Source of the DNA: RYN-230 sp963713815
Lineage (GTDB): Bacteria; Actinomycetota; Actinomycetes; Streptosporangiales; Streptosporangiaceae
Assembly: GCA_963713815.1 (NCBI GenBank)
Contig: CAVQNH010000042.1
Coordinates: forward strand, 248,001 to 312,000
Reading direction: 5' to 3'
Length of the DNA stretch: 64,000 nt
Within the stretch, counting starts at the first letter, position 1. Each line of letters starts with the position of its first letter. The notes below the pieces were generated by a model. That model searched no databases and had not been told where the DNA came from. It saw only the letters and a list, made by a program, of their open reading frames with translations. The position numbers and the translations under genes are program-made. Positions 45,451-55,826 of the stretch are shown one piece after another.

Positions 45451-45757
45451 CGCGCGACCCGGCCCCGCCGGCCACCCGATCGGCCCGTGATCAGATCGAG
45501 CCCGGGAACACGGCGATCCTGCAGAGCCCCTGCAGCAACCATTCAGGAATGACCGCCAGGATCTAGCTCGCACGGAGAGCCGCGTCATCTGCGCCCGTGC
45601 CGCGGACGCAATTCCGCGGACGCAATGCGGCGGGCGCAATGCGGACGCTATGCGGCGGACGCGGCGCGGCTCACACCGTGCGGCTCATACCGTGCAGCGC
45701 ATTTCCAGGATCAGCATGGGCCCGCGTGGTGATGCGGGCATTCCCGGAGGAGTCTTC
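45451..45757. other. Short intergenic region with small repeats
   Basis: No gene seen. Between 45600 and 45690 the unit GCGGACGCAAT recurs in imperfect form four times, then CACCGTGCGGCTCATACCGTG repeats in halves. This may be the promoter region for the ABC exporter. Confidence 0.45.
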
Positions 45758-47258
45758 ATGTTCTTCACCTATCTGCGGCGCGAATTGCGCCGGCGGATGC
45801 GCCAGGCGATATTCATCGCCCTCGGCCTGGCCCTGGGAATCGGTTTGGTGATAACCGTGACCGCGGCATCCTCGGGAGTCAAGAACGCCCAGGGCACGGT
45901 GCTGCACTCGCTGTACGGGGTGGGTACCGACATCACGGTCACCCAGACGCCCACGGCGGGCTCGGGCGGCCCGACGGGCTTCGGTTTCCGGGGCCGGGTG
46001 GGCAGCCGGACACGGCCCGCGTCCGGCACGAAGATCGACATTGACAACCTGACCAGCATCGGCCAGGGCACCCTGTCCTCGGCGTCGGTCACCAGCATCG
46101 GCCAGTTGCACAATGTCGCCGGCGCGGCCGGGGCGCTCAGCCTCACCGACGCCGGTCATCACCGGCAAGATCCCGGCCATCAACACCTCCGGCGGCGGCG
46201 GGACCGGCGGCTTCGGCGGTGGCGGCGGGACCGGCGGCGGGGGCGGGTCCTTCCGCGGCAACTTCAAGTCCAGCTCGTTCACGGTCAGCGGGGTCAACCT
46301 GAGCACCGGGGCCCTCGGGCCGCTCAGCTCGGCCAAGCTCAAGTCCGGCCGCACGTTCTCGTCCTCCGACGCCACCTCCAACGTGGCCGTGGTCAACTCC
46401 GACTACGCCACCCAGAAGAAGCTGAGCATCGGCTCGACCGTCACCGTCGCCAAGACCAGCTTCACGGTGGTGGGCATCGCCAGCGCGGGCAGCGACGCCT
46501 CTGACGTGTTCATCCCGCTGGCCCGGGCGCAGAAGCTGGCCAGCCTGACGGGCAAGGTCAACACGATCTACGTGGCCGCCAACAGCGCCTCGAACATCAG
46601 CGGCGTGGCCAAGGAGATCTCCGGGATGCTGCCCAAGGCCACCGTGACCACGTCGAGCAGCCTGGCCAGCGAGATCACCGGGTCGCTGTCGAGCGCGTCC
46701 AGCCTGGCCAACAACCTCGGCAAGTGGCTGGCGATCGCGGTGCTGATCGCCGCGTTCCTGCTGGCCAGCCTGCTGACCAGCGCGGCAGTGGCCCGGCGGG
46801 TCCGGGAGTTCGGCACGCTCAAGGCGCTCGGCTGGCGGAGCCGGCGGATCGTCGGCCAGGTGATGGGGGAGTCGATCACCATCGGCATCATCGGCGGCGC
46901 GGCCGGCGTCGCACTCGGCTTCGCCGGGGCCGCCCTGGTCGGCAAGCTGGCCCGGCCGCTGTCCGCGTCGGTGGGCCAGACCAGCGGCTCAGCCACTCCC
47001 GGCGGGGCCCGGACCTTCGGCGGCGGCCCGGGCGGGTTCGGCGGAGGGGGCGGGACCGGCCGGCCGGGTGGCTTCTTCGGCCGGGCCGCCGCGGACGCCA
47101 CGCACACGGTGGTGGTCCACCTGAGCGCGCCGGTGACCATCGGCGCGGTCGTCCTGGCCGTGGTGCTGGCCATCGCCGGCGGCCTCATCGCCGGCGGCTT
47201 CGGTGGCTGGCGGGCGGCCCGGCTCCGCCCGGCCGCGGCGCTGGCCCGGGTCGAATGA
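45758..47258 (+). pseudogene. ABC exporter permease (MacB/FtsX type), one frameshift
   Basis: Membrane subunit of a LolCDE/MacB-like exporter. The N-terminal helix (AIFIALGLALGIGLVITVTA) and the start of the periplasmic domain read from the ATG at 45758 behind GGAGG. Near 46145-46160 the frame shifts (CCGACGCCGGTC), and the rest continues to 47258: the MacB core domain, then three helices with VREFGTLKALGWRSRRIVGQVMGE. Two Gly-rich strings interrupt the extracellular parts. Rejoined it is about 500 aa. The ATPase gene follows 87 bp later. Confidence 0.87.
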
Positions 47259-47345
47259 GCAGGGCCGAGTGAGCAGCGCCGGATGAGCAGCGCCGGATGA
47301 GCAGGGCCGAGTGACGGCCGGGAGAGCCGGACGGAGAGGAAGATC

Positions 47346-48038
47346 ATGTACAAGCTGACGGGCGTCACCAAGAGATACCAGAAGGGCCGGGAGACGGTCG
47401 ATGCGCTGGCCGGCGTGGACCTGGTCATCGAAGACGGCGAGTGGCTGGCCATCCAGGGCCCGACCGGGCACGGGAAGACCACGCTGCTGCAGGTCCTCGG
47501 CGGCCTGGACCGGCCAACCTCGGGCATCGTGGAGTTCGACGGCCAGGACCTGGCCGCCATGCGGGAAACCCAGGTCACGAAGGTCCGCGCGGTCTCGATG
47601 GGCTTCATCTTCCAGACCTTCAACCTGATCCCGACGCTGAGCGCCCTGGAGAACGTGGAGGTCGCCCTGGTCCCGCTGGGCACCGGGGCGGAGGAGCGGC
47701 ACGCCCGGTCCATGGCGGCGCTGGAGAATGTGGGCCTGGGTGAGCGGGCCCGGCACCTGCCCTCGGAGCTGTCCGGCGGCCAGCAGCAGCGGGTGGCGAT
47801 CGCCCGCGCCCTGGTCAAGGAGCCCAAGGTGCTGCTGGCCGACGAGCCGACCGGCAACCTGGACGAGGGAACCCGGGACGACATCATGGGCCTGCTGGAG
47901 AAGCTGTGGCGGGACACCGGGCTGACCCTGATCCTGGTCACCCACGACAGTGCGGTCGCCCGCCGCGCACAGCGCATCGGGATCATGCAGAACGGGAAGC
48001 TGTCGATCAGGCAGGACACCCGGCGCGCCGCGACCTGA
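47346..48038 (+). CDS. ABC exporter ATP-binding protein
   Basis: 230 aa ATPase of the LolD/MacB family. Walker A reads GPTGHGKTT (His in place of the usual Ser), the Q-loop is IFQTFNLIPTL, the signature LSGGQQQR and Walker B LLADEPTGNLDE are intact, and the switch His is in VTHD. It pairs with the permease just upstream. The exported substrate is unknown. Confidence 0.94.
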   Translation: MYKLTGVTKRYQKGRETVDALAGVDLVIEDGEWLAIQGPTGHGKTTLLQVLGGLDRPTSGIVEFDGQDLAAMRETQVTKVRAVSMGFIFQTFNLIPTLSALENVEVALVPLGTGAEERHARSMAALENVGLGERARHLPSELSGGQQQRVAIARALVKEPKVLLADEPTGNLDEGTRDDIMGLLEKLWRDTGLTLILVTHDSAVARRAQRIGIMQNGKLSIRQDTRRAAT

Positions 48039-48101
48039 GCGGGGGAGCCGGCCGGGCCCGCGGGCGGTCAGTCAGCCGCCCGGCCCGGCGGCCTCAGCGG
48101 T

Positions 48102-50220
48102 TCAGCCGGCCGCCTCAGCCGCCTCAGCGATCTTCGCGGTCTCAGCCGCCGGCCCGGCCGGGCAGTCCGCCGCGGCTGCCTTGACGGCCGGGAGTGCCTG
48201 CTCGCACCAGACGATCTTGCCCTGCGGGGTCCGCCGCGCGCCCCAGCGCTGCGCGAGCTGGCTGACCACCTCCAGGCCGCGGCCGCACTCCTCGTCCCGC
48301 CCGGCGTGGCGCAGCCGGGGCAGCGCGGCGGAGCCGTCGAGCACCTCGCACACCAGCGACCCCTCGAGCACCATCCGCAGCGTGACCTGGCCGGTGGCGT
48401 GCCGGATGGCGTTCGTGACCAGCTCGGAGACCAGCAGCTCGGTGGTGGGCACGAGCTCGCCCAGCTTCCACCGCTCCAGCGGCTCGCAGATCAGGTTGCG
48501 CGCCCGGGCCGCCGAGGTGAGCTCGGGCGGCAGGGTCCAGGTGACGTGGTGATCCTCGGGGATCCGGCTGAGCCGGGCGATCAGGATCGCGATGTCGTCG
48601 CGCTGCTGATGGGCGTACACGCCGGCCAGCGCGGCCCGGCACAGATCGTCCAGCGAATTCTGGGCGGCCTCGCCCTTGAACACGTCCCGCAGGAAGTTCA
48701 GCCCGTCGTCGATGTCCCGCTGCCGGTCTTCGACCAGGCCGTCGGTGTACAGGACGAGCAGGCTGCCGTCCTCGATCTGGAACGTGCGGCTCTCGACCGG
48801 GATCTCGCCCACGCCGAGCGGCGGCGCCGGGCTGGTGTCGAGGAACTCGCCGGTGCCGTCCGGCCGGACCAGCAGCGGCGGCAGGTGCCCCGCGGACGCG
48901 ATCTCGCAGCTCCCGGTCACCGCGTCGTACACCGCGTAGGCGCAGGTCGCGAAGTGCGGTTCCCGTTCGCCGAGCGACGTCATCAGCTCGTTGAGCTGCT
49001 GCAGCGTGTCGGCGGGCGCCAGTTCCAGGCTGGCCAGGGTGTGGATCGCGGTGCGCAGCCGGCCCATGGTCACGGCCGCGCGGACACCGTGCCCGGCCAC
49101 GTCACCGACCACCAGCGCGGCCCGGGCCCCGGGCAGCGCGATCGACTCGTACCAGTCCCCGCCGACCTCGATCAGCTTGCTGCCCGGCAGGTAGCGGTGC
49201 TGCACGTCCACCGACGACGGCGCGGACAGCCCGGTCGGCAGCAGGCTCCGCTGCAAGGTGAGCGCGGTGGTGCGTTCCCGGTTGTACTGGCGCGCGTTGT
49301 CGATGAAGATCCCGGCCCGGGAGGCGAACTCCATGCCGATCTCGGAGTCGTAGTCGTCGAACGGCCGGTACCCGGACTTCCGGGTGCACACGAAGAAGCC
49401 GAGCGCGCGCGTCCTTGGTGGACAGCGGGAGCAGCAGCATGGACGCCTCGGACAGCAGCTCGGCCACGGGCCGCCGCAGCCACGACTCCGCGATGTCGAC
49501 GGCGGCCTGGTGGTCCAGCATCGTCACCCGGACGGGCTTGCCGGTGTCCATGCACTCCACGTACGGGGTGCCCGGCGGGTACAGCAGCACCTCCCCGGTC
49601 GGGAACGCGGCGTCCCAGCCGGGGGAGCCGTCGTCGGTGGCCACCGCGAGCCGGCGGAGCAGCTGGGCGCCATCCGGGGGGTGGACCGGGAACTCGTCCC
49701 CGGCGGCCACGCTCTCCAGCACGAGCAGGCCGGCCGCCGTGCAGAAATGGGGTACCAGGATGTTGATCAGGCCCCGGGCCACCTGGTCCAGGTCGAGCGT
49801 CGCGCCGATCTGCCGGAAGGTGTCGTCCAGCAGCGAGTGCCGCATCAGGGCCGGGTCCACGAACCGCTCATGCTGGGTGGGCGGCATCTTCAGCACGGCC
49901 AGGGCGGCCAGGCCCGGGGTCTCCCCGAGCATGGGCTGCACGCTGGCGACCGTCTCCACCCGGCGCCCTTCCCGGGTGCCGATCGGGAGCACCGCGGTGG
50001 CCTCCCGGCCGGCCCGGACGGCATCCAGCAGGGTGGCGAGGGCCGACTCGGCTGTCGAGGGGGTCGCGACCAGGTCGCTGAGGTGCGCACCGACCAGTGA
50101 ATCCAGGGGGAGGATGTCCGGGGCATTCCGGTCATGCAGGATCACGCGTCCGGTCTCATCGATGCCCAGGATGAGCGTCCGGACGGAGACGTTGGACAGA
50201 AGCGCTGTGATCTTCACCAC
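48102..50220 (-). pseudogene. Multidomain SpoIIE phosphatase with PAS, GAF and HATPase domains, one frameshift
   Basis: Signal-integrating phosphatase/anti-sigma-type protein of about 705 aa once rejoined. Order: PAS-like sensor (residues 1-110), GAF (about 135-300), SpoIIE/PP2C domain (VGGDWYESIALPG, VGDVAGHGVRAAVTMG, SAGHLPPLLV, LVLYTDGLVEDRQ, DDIAILIAR), and a C-terminal RsbW-like ATPase (LVSELVTNAIRHATG). The frame breaks near 49400 in a GCGCGCGC run; LGFFVCTRKSGYRPF continues in the next frame. It is a standard Streptomyces-type regulator. Confidence 0.87.
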
Positions 50221-50379
50221 CGTACCCGATATCGCGTTTAGTGACCCTGGCTGGCGTACTCGTACCGTTCGATGCGCTAATCGCTTAAGTTATGCCCCAT
50301 TGGGGGCGCCCGGACCACCTATTTGCCCGGAGTCATGCCGGGAGGTGCGTGGAGCCCATGACCGGTGGGGGGAGGACAT

Positions 50380-51960
50380 GTGCGGGAAGCGCGGCCGGAC
50401 CGGGTCATCGTGGTCGGAGCGGGGCCGACCGGGCTGCTGCTGGCGGGCGAACTGGCCCTGGCCGGGGTGCCCTGCGTGGTGATCGAGCGGCGCGACGGGC
50501 TGCGCGCGGACTCCCGGGCCATCTGCCTGCACGCGCGGAGCATGGAACTGCTCGACCTGCGCGGCCAGGCGGCCCGGTTCGCCGGGGCCGGGCTGCCCGT
50601 TCCGAGCTTCCCCCTCGGGCCCCGGGGCGCGGCGATCGGTTTCGGCCGGCTGGACTCTGACTTTCCCTACCTGCTGGACATGCCGCAGAGCCAGATCGAG
50701 GCGCTGCTGGCCAGCTGGGCAACCGGGCTCGGCGCGGAGATCCGCTGGTCAGCGGAGGTCACCGGCATCGAGCAAGACGCCGGTGAGGTGCGGGTGACGC
50801 TGGCGGACGGCACGGTCGAGCGGGCCGCGTACCTGGCCGGCTGCGACGGGATCCGGAGCTTCACCCGGCGGGCCACGGGCCTGCCGTTCCCGGGCGCCCC
50901 GAACCCGGGGTCGGTGCTCCTGGCGGACCTGTTCCTCGACGGCCTGCCCATGACCGACGCCTACGGCGACTTGTCCGACCGCGGCATGCTGCTGGTGTTC
51001 CCGTTCCGGGATGGCTCGTGCCGGGTCGTGCTGTATGACTACGCGCGCGCGGAGGTGCCGGTGACCGCCCCGGTCACCCTGGACGAGGTGCGCGCCAGCC
51101 TGGTCGCGATCACCGGCCAGGACTTCGGGCCCCGCGATCTGCGCTGGTCAGGGCGGTACCGCAGCGAGAGCCGCCAGGCCCCGGCGTACCGGAGCGGGCG
51201 TATCTTCCTGGCCGGGGACGCCGCGCACACGCATTCGCCTGCCGGTGCGCAGGGGATGAACACCGGCCTGCAGGACGCGGTCAACCTGGGCTGGAAACTG
51301 GCCGCGGCCGCCAGCGGCCGGGCGCCGGGCTGGCTGCTGGACAGCTACCAGGCGGAGCGTCATCCGGTGGGCGCCGCCGTCCTGGCCCTGGCGGGCCGGC
51401 AGTTCCGGCTGAACACGGCGCGCACCCCGCCCCGGCGGGCGCTGCGCTGGGCCGCGCACCGGATCGTCGCCCCGCTGCCCCCGGTCCAGGCCCGGCTCGC
51501 CCGCACCTACTCGGGGCTGGCCATCCGGTATCCCGCGGTCCCGGCGGGCAGCCCGCTGGCCGGCGCAGGCGCGCCCCACCCGCTGGCCGGCGCCCGGCTG
51601 CCGCGCGGCCGGGTGACCGGAACGGACGGCACCACGGCCCGGCTCTACGACTTGTTCCACAACGGTCTGTTCGTACTCCTCGACGCGGCCGCACCGGAGG
51701 GGAACGGCGCGGCGGCCCGGGACGGGGCCGGGCCGGATGGGGCCACCCAGGATGCGGGCCAGAACGCGGGCCAGGATGTGGCGGCGGACGGCCTGCCGGA
51801 CCAGGTCAGGCGGGTCCGGTACACCCACTGCGCCGGGACCCGGCTGCCCGCCGCCGCCTTAGTAAGGCCGGACGGCTACGTGGCCTGGGCCAGCGACGAG
51901 CCGGACCCGCAGGCCCGGGCCCGGGCCGCCCGCGCCGCGGCCGGCTGGTGGTGCGGTTGA
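50380..51960 (+). CDS. FAD-dependent aromatic monooxygenase
   Basis: 526 aa group A flavoprotein hydroxylase (PheA/TfdB or rifampicin-monooxygenase-like). The Rossmann motif IVVGAGPTGLLLAGELAL starts at residue 11; the CDG motif (YLAGCDGIRSFTRRATG) and the GD motif (IFLAGDAAHTHSPAGAQGMN) are intact. The C-terminal thioredoxin-like domain is short, with a Gly/Ala insert. GTG at 50380 follows GGAGG by five bases. Its substrate could be an aromatic metabolite or antibiotic. Confidence 0.9.
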   Translation: MREARPDRVIVVGAGPTGLLLAGELALAGVPCVVIERRDGLRADSRAICLHARSMELLDLRGQAARFAGAGLPVPSFPLGPRGAAIGFGRLDSDFPYLLDMPQSQIEALLASWATGLGAEIRWSAEVTGIEQDAGEVRVTLADGTVERAAYLAGCDGIRSFTRRATGLPFPGAPNPGSVLLADLFLDGLPMTDAYGDLSDRGMLLVFPFRDGSCRVVLYDYARAEVPVTAPVTLDEVRASLVAITGQDFGPRDLRWSGRYRSESRQAPAYRSGRIFLAGDAAHTHSPAGAQGMNTGLQDAVNLGWKLAAAASGRAPGWLLDSYQAERHPVGAAVLALAGRQFRLNTARTPPRRALRWAAHRIVAPLPPVQARLARTYSGLAIRYPAVPAGSPLAGAGAPHPLAGARLPRGRVTGTDGTTARLYDLFHNGLFVLLDAAAPEGNGAAARDGAGPDGATQDAGQNAGQDVAADGLPDQVRRVRYTHCAGTRLPAAALVRPDGYVAWASDEPDPQARARAARAAAGWWCG

Positions 51961-52015
51961 CTGTGCCGTGACCGCCCGGACCGGCCCCCGTGGCGAGAAC
52001 CCGTCAGGAGGATCC

Positions 52016-52990
52016 ATGCCGCCGCCGAGGATCACCGTGCTGGGCAGCCTGAACATGGACATCTCGGTCACCGTGCCCCGGCTGGCCGGGCCGGGGGAGA
52101 CCGTGCTCGGCTCCGCCGCCCGGCTGCAGCCGGGCGGAAAGGGCGCCAACCAGGCCGTGGCCGCGGCCCGGCTGGGCGCCTCGGTCCGGATGGCCGGATG
52201 CTGCGGCGACGACGACTTCGGCCGCACGCTCCGGTCGGCGCTGGAGGCGGCCGGGGTGGACGTCACCGCGGTGCGCATCCTGGCCGGGGTGCCCTCCGGG
52301 CTGGCCCTGATCACCGTGGACGCGACCGGCGAGAACTCGATCACGGTCGCGCCGGGAGCCAACGGCCTGGCCGGCCCGCCGGAGGCGGCCGCGTCCGCCG
52401 CGGCGGGCTGCGACGCCCTCATCCTGTCCGCGGAGATCCCGGTCCCGGTCCTGGCGGCCGCGCTGGACCGGGCGCGCGCGGCGGGCGTGATGACGGTGCT
52501 GAACCTGGCGCCCGCCCCGCCGGACGCGGCGGGGCTGCTCGCGGCGGGGGCGGACTGGCTCATCGTCAACGCCCCGGAGGCAGCCGCGATCCTGGGCCGC
52601 CCGGTAGCGGACCCGGCCGGGGCCCGGGCCGCCGTGGCCGACCTGGCCGGGGCGGCCGGCGGCCACGCGGTGATCACCCTGGGGCGGGACGGGGCGGTGC
52701 TGGCCGGCCCGGTGCTGGCTGACCCGGTGCTGGCTGACCCCGTGCTGGCTGACCCGGGCGGCGTGCTGGCCGTGCCGGGGTTCAGCGTGGACAGCGTGGA
52801 CAGCGTCGGTGCCGGGGACGCCTTCGTGGCCGCGCTGGGCGTGGCGGTGGCGTCAGGCGTGGCGGCCCCGGAGGCGGTCCGGCTCGCCTGCGCGGTCGCG
52901 GCTACGGCGGTGACCAGGCCCGGCGCCCAGGACAGCCTGCCCGCAGGCCCCGACGTCCTGGCCGCCACCGGCGTCCCCTGGCCGTGTTAG
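52016..52990 (+). CDS. rbsK: Ribokinase (PfkB family)
   Basis: 324 aa carbohydrate kinase phosphorylating ribose or a related sugar. GGKGANQAVAAARLG and the C-terminal anion hole with catalytic Asp (VGAGDAFVAAL) are present. ATG at 52016 is placed six bases after AGGAGG. A 15-bp repeat (GTGCTGGCTGACCCG, three copies at about 52714-52758) inserts LADPV repeats into a surface loop. No ribose transporter is nearby; the sugar is inferred from the family only. Confidence 0.88.
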   Translation: MPPPRITVLGSLNMDISVTVPRLAGPGETVLGSAARLQPGGKGANQAVAAARLGASVRMAGCCGDDDFGRTLRSALEAAGVDVTAVRILAGVPSGLALITVDATGENSITVAPGANGLAGPPEAAASAAAGCDALILSAEIPVPVLAAALDRARAAGVMTVLNLAPAPPDAAGLLAAGADWLIVNAPEAAAILGRPVADPAGARAAVADLAGAAGGHAVITLGRDGAVLAGPVLADPVLADPVLADPGGVLAVPGFSVDSVDSVGAGDAFVAALGVAVASGVAAPEAVRLACAVAATAVTRPGAQDSLPAGPDVLAATGVPWPC

Positions 52991-52991
52991 C

Positions 52992-53012
52992 CCGGGGGCT
53001 CGGGCCCCCGGG
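52992..53012. terminator. GC-rich hairpin after ribokinase
   Basis: CCGGGGGCTCGGGCCCCCGG forms a 6-8-bp GC stem 2 bp after the stop. The same 21-bp sequence recurs at 53130-53150 inside the 3' end of the convergent transporter gene. Confidence 0.6.
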
Positions 53013-53076
53013 AGAAGCAGCATCGCTCGCTGGCGAGGCGGGGCCCGCCGGAGGCGGGTTCTCCCGAGCCGGCGAT

Positions 53077-54352
53077 TCACCCGGCTGCTGCGGCAGATGA
53101 CGTGCGTGCCGAGGCGGGCCGTTGGGGGTCCGGGGGCTCGGGCCCCCGGGTTAGCAGCAGCAGCGGAGTGGCCAGGATGAGGACTCCGGCGGCGGCGATC
53201 GCCGTGCGGGGGCTGGTCAGGGTGGCCAGCAGGCCCCACAGGGCGGTCAGGGCCGCGATGGTGACGCTGCTGCTGACCGACCACGCGGACAGGGTCCGGG
53301 TGACCCGGTCCTTCGGGGTCTGCTCGAGCCGGTAGGTGGCCATCAGCGGATTGAACACGCCCATGCACGTGACCAGGCCGAACTGGACGGCGATGACGAG
53401 CACGATCCCGGCCGCGCCCGGGCCGATGAAGGCCAGCCCGGGCAGCCAGCACCCGCGCAGGGCCCCGGCGATCAGCATCACCCGGTGCTGCCCGAACCGC
53501 GCGGCGAGCCGGCGGGCCAGCCGTGAGCCGATCAGGCCGCCGAGGCAGGGGGCCGCGAACGCCAGGCCGTACTGCCACGGCGCGAACCCCAGGCGGCCGA
53601 GCATGAGGACGGCGGTCAGCGGCCCGGTGACCATGATCAGGCCGTTGACCAGCATCGTGTTGAAGAACAGCGGGCGCAGCGCCGGATGGGCCAGGATGAA
53701 CCGCCAGCCGTCGGGCAGGTCACCGGCCCGCAGGCGCTTGACACCAGCCCGATCGGGGTGCGGCTCCCTGCCGCCGGATCGCGCCGATCCCGGCCGCCGA
53801 GAGCAGGTAGCTGATCGCGTCGGCCGTCACGGTGGTCACCGGGCCGAACAGCCCGATGGCCGCTCCGCCGATCGGCGGGCCGACCATGGTCGAGGTCCAG
53901 GTCGTGGACTCGAAGCGCCCGTTCGCGACGAGCAGGTCCTCCGGCCGCACGAGCGCTTTCAGATTCGCGCCGCTCGCCGCGGCGAAGGCGATCTTGGCTG
54001 CGGCGACGATGACCGACACGGCCAGGAGCTGGGCGAAACTCAGTGCGCCGAGCGCGTACGCGGCGGGAATGCTCATCAGCGCCGCGAACCGGGTCAGGTC
54101 CATCGCCACCATCACCGGCCGCTTGCGGCGGAACTCTACCCACGGCCCGAGCGGGACCGCGACGACCGCACCCGCCGCCAGCCCGGCCGCCGCCAGTCCT
54201 GACACCTCGCCCGGCCCGGCATGCAGCACCCGGATCGCGATAACGGAAAACGCGCCGAGGCCGATCCCGGAGCCGTACGCGCTGACCGCGTACGCCGCCC
54301 AGAGCCACCCGAACTGCCGCCCCAGCGACCGCCTCACCGCCATGCCCAGCAC
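53077..54352 (-). pseudogene. Major facilitator superfamily transporter, one frameshift
   Basis: Twelve-helix MFS exporter of about 425 aa when rejoined. The N-terminal half (FGWLWAAYAVSAYGSGIGLGA) reads from 54352 to about 53765. There the frame is lost in a GGCGGCAGGGAG stretch, and the other half (LPDGWRFILAHPALRPLFFN) continues to 53077. The C-terminal tail past helix 12 is Pro/Ala-rich and contains the 21-bp GC repeat. It is divergent from a LysR gene that may regulate it. Confidence 0.84.
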
Positions 54353-54445
54353 GCCCCTCGCCCCTCGCCCGGGCAGCGTCGCTGCCCACGGCGATCAAAG
54401 CGGGCCGCAGGCGGGCGGATCAAACAACCACCCGGCCGGCGAGCC

Positions 54446-54523
54446 ACAACGGCGCGTTGTGCGGCCAGCTCCTGGAAACCAAGGCCCGCTGGAAACTAAG
54501 GCCCGCTCGAAACTAAGGTCAGT
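54446..54523. promoter_or_regulatory. Divergent MFS/LysR promoter with three direct repeats
   Basis: GGAAACYAAGGCCCGCT occurs at 54474-54490 and 54491-54507, and a partial copy at 54508-54523 runs into the LysR start. A small inverted repeat, ACAACG-GCG-CGTTGT, lies at 54446-54460. Regulator binding sites are plausible. Confidence 0.55.
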
Positions 54524-55455
54524 GCGCGTGGATCTCGATGCCGTGCGCACCTTCGCCGCCGTCGCGGACGCGGGCCAGTTCCAGGAAGCGGCGGCGGATC
54601 TGTCGATCACCCAGCAGGCCGTGTCCAAGCGGATCGCCGCGCTGGAGAAGGACCTGGGTGTGCGGCTGTTCACCCGCACCGCGCGCGGCGCCCAGCTCAC
54701 CACCGACGGGCAGGCCTTCCTGCCCTGCGCCCGCGATCTCCTTCGGGCTGAGGAGCGGGCCGCCGCCTCGGTGCGTCCCGGCCGCCGCCCGCTCCGCGTC
54801 GATGTGATCGGCCGGCGGCTCGCCCCCGCGGGCCTGCTGCGCGACTTCCACCGCGCGCATCCCGGGACCGCAGCTGGACGTCGTGACTCACTTCGACGCC
54901 GGCGCGGCCATCACCGCGGTCCGGTCCGCCGCGATCGACGCGTCCTTCCGCGCCATCACCGGGCCTGCCCGGCCGCTTCCCGAGGGCGTCGAGGCCACCC
55001 GGGTCCTGGACGAGCCCATCCAGCTCCTGGTCGGGCCGGCGCACGAGTTCGCTGCCGCCCGCGCCGTCACGCCTGCCCAGCTGGCCGGGCACCGGATCTG
55101 GATGCCCGGCATCGTCAGCGGAACCGAATGGGCCGCGTACTACGAGGAGCTCGCCGCCGCGTTCGGGCTCACCATCGACACGGCCGAGCCCAACTTCGGC
55201 ACCGAGTCCCTGCTGGACGTGATCGCCGGTTCCGCGGTCCTGGCCACTTTCGTCGGCGAGCAGACCCAGCTTGCCTGGCCTCCCGGCCACGACCTGCGCC
55301 GCATCGCCGTGCGTGACCCGGCGCCGGTCTACCCGCACTCGCTGATCTGGCGCGGCGACAACCGCCATCCCGCCCTCGCCGCGCTCCGCGATCACCTGGG
55401 CGCCGCACGGCCTGGCCACTCCGGCACCGGGACCTGGACACCGGCGTGGGCGTAG
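54522..55455 (+). pseudogene. LysR-family regulator, one frameshift
   Basis: About 310 aa when rejoined. The helix-turn-helix (FQEAAADLSITQQAVSKRIA) reads from GTG 54522 or 54528. The frame shifts near 54870 (CATCCCGGGACCGCAGCTGG), and the effector domain continues from LDVVTHFDAGAAITAV to 55455. An extra base there would explain it (HPGPQLDVV is the expected join). It is divergent from the MFS gene, its likely target. Confidence 0.87.
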
Positions 55456-55521
55456 CCGGCTCTGGTTGCAGCCACACGTGGGCGCGGACGGCGCCGGGCC
55501 AGGACAACTTTGGAGGTAGAC

Positions 55522-55564
55522 AGCGCTGAGGCCCGCGGAGTTGTACTCCGCGGGCCTCAGCGCT
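55522..55564. terminator. Perfect 20-bp hairpin after the LysR gene
   Basis: The left arm at 55522-55541 (AGCGCTGAGGCCCGCGGAGT) is exactly complementary to 55545-55564, with a TGT loop. It begins 67 bp after the LysR stop. No T-tract follows. Its outer AGCGCT is repeated again at 55567-55572, so the right arm can also pair downstream. Confidence 0.8.
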
Positions 55565-55684
55565 TAAGCGCTGGTGTGCGGTCGCCTCTCGGCGAGTGGC
55601 ACAACGCGGCTCCAGCCGAACGGTATTCCGCGAAGGCAGATGAGTTGCGGCCCGGGGGACACGAACACACCAGCGATGGTTAAG
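55561..55684 (+). ncRNA. Candidate structured RNA of unknown class
   Basis: A closing helix pairs CGCTGGTGTG (55569-55578) with CACACCAGCG (55666-55675); CTTAA (55563-55567) and TTAAG (55680-55684) extend it. Inside are the hairpins TCGCC-TCTC-GGCGA, GGC-TCCA-GCC and CGG-TATT-CCG. Base composition differs from nearby coding DNA. It matches no RNA I can name: the SRP core GGAAGG..GCAG, a tRNA T-loop and common riboswitch cores are missing. The minus strand also reads as a short frame (ending RRPHTSA), so a tiny protein followed by the hairpin is an alternative. Confidence 0.45.
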
Positions 55685-55826
55685 AACGCAGCCCCCCGGC
55701 CGGCTATTCCACGGCGCCGAGGTTTTTCTCCCTCCCGGTTTCCACCTCCCGGACCCGCGCCTCGCCGCGCCGCGCCGTCCCCGCGCCCTCCGGCCCCGGC
55801 GGGCGCCCCGCTGGCAGGATGGACCA

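Noticed and set aside
55561..55684. SRP RNA, tRNA or a known riboswitch
   Set aside because: The SRP core loop, T-loop and anticodon layout, and familiar riboswitch cores are all missing; kept only as an unclassified element.
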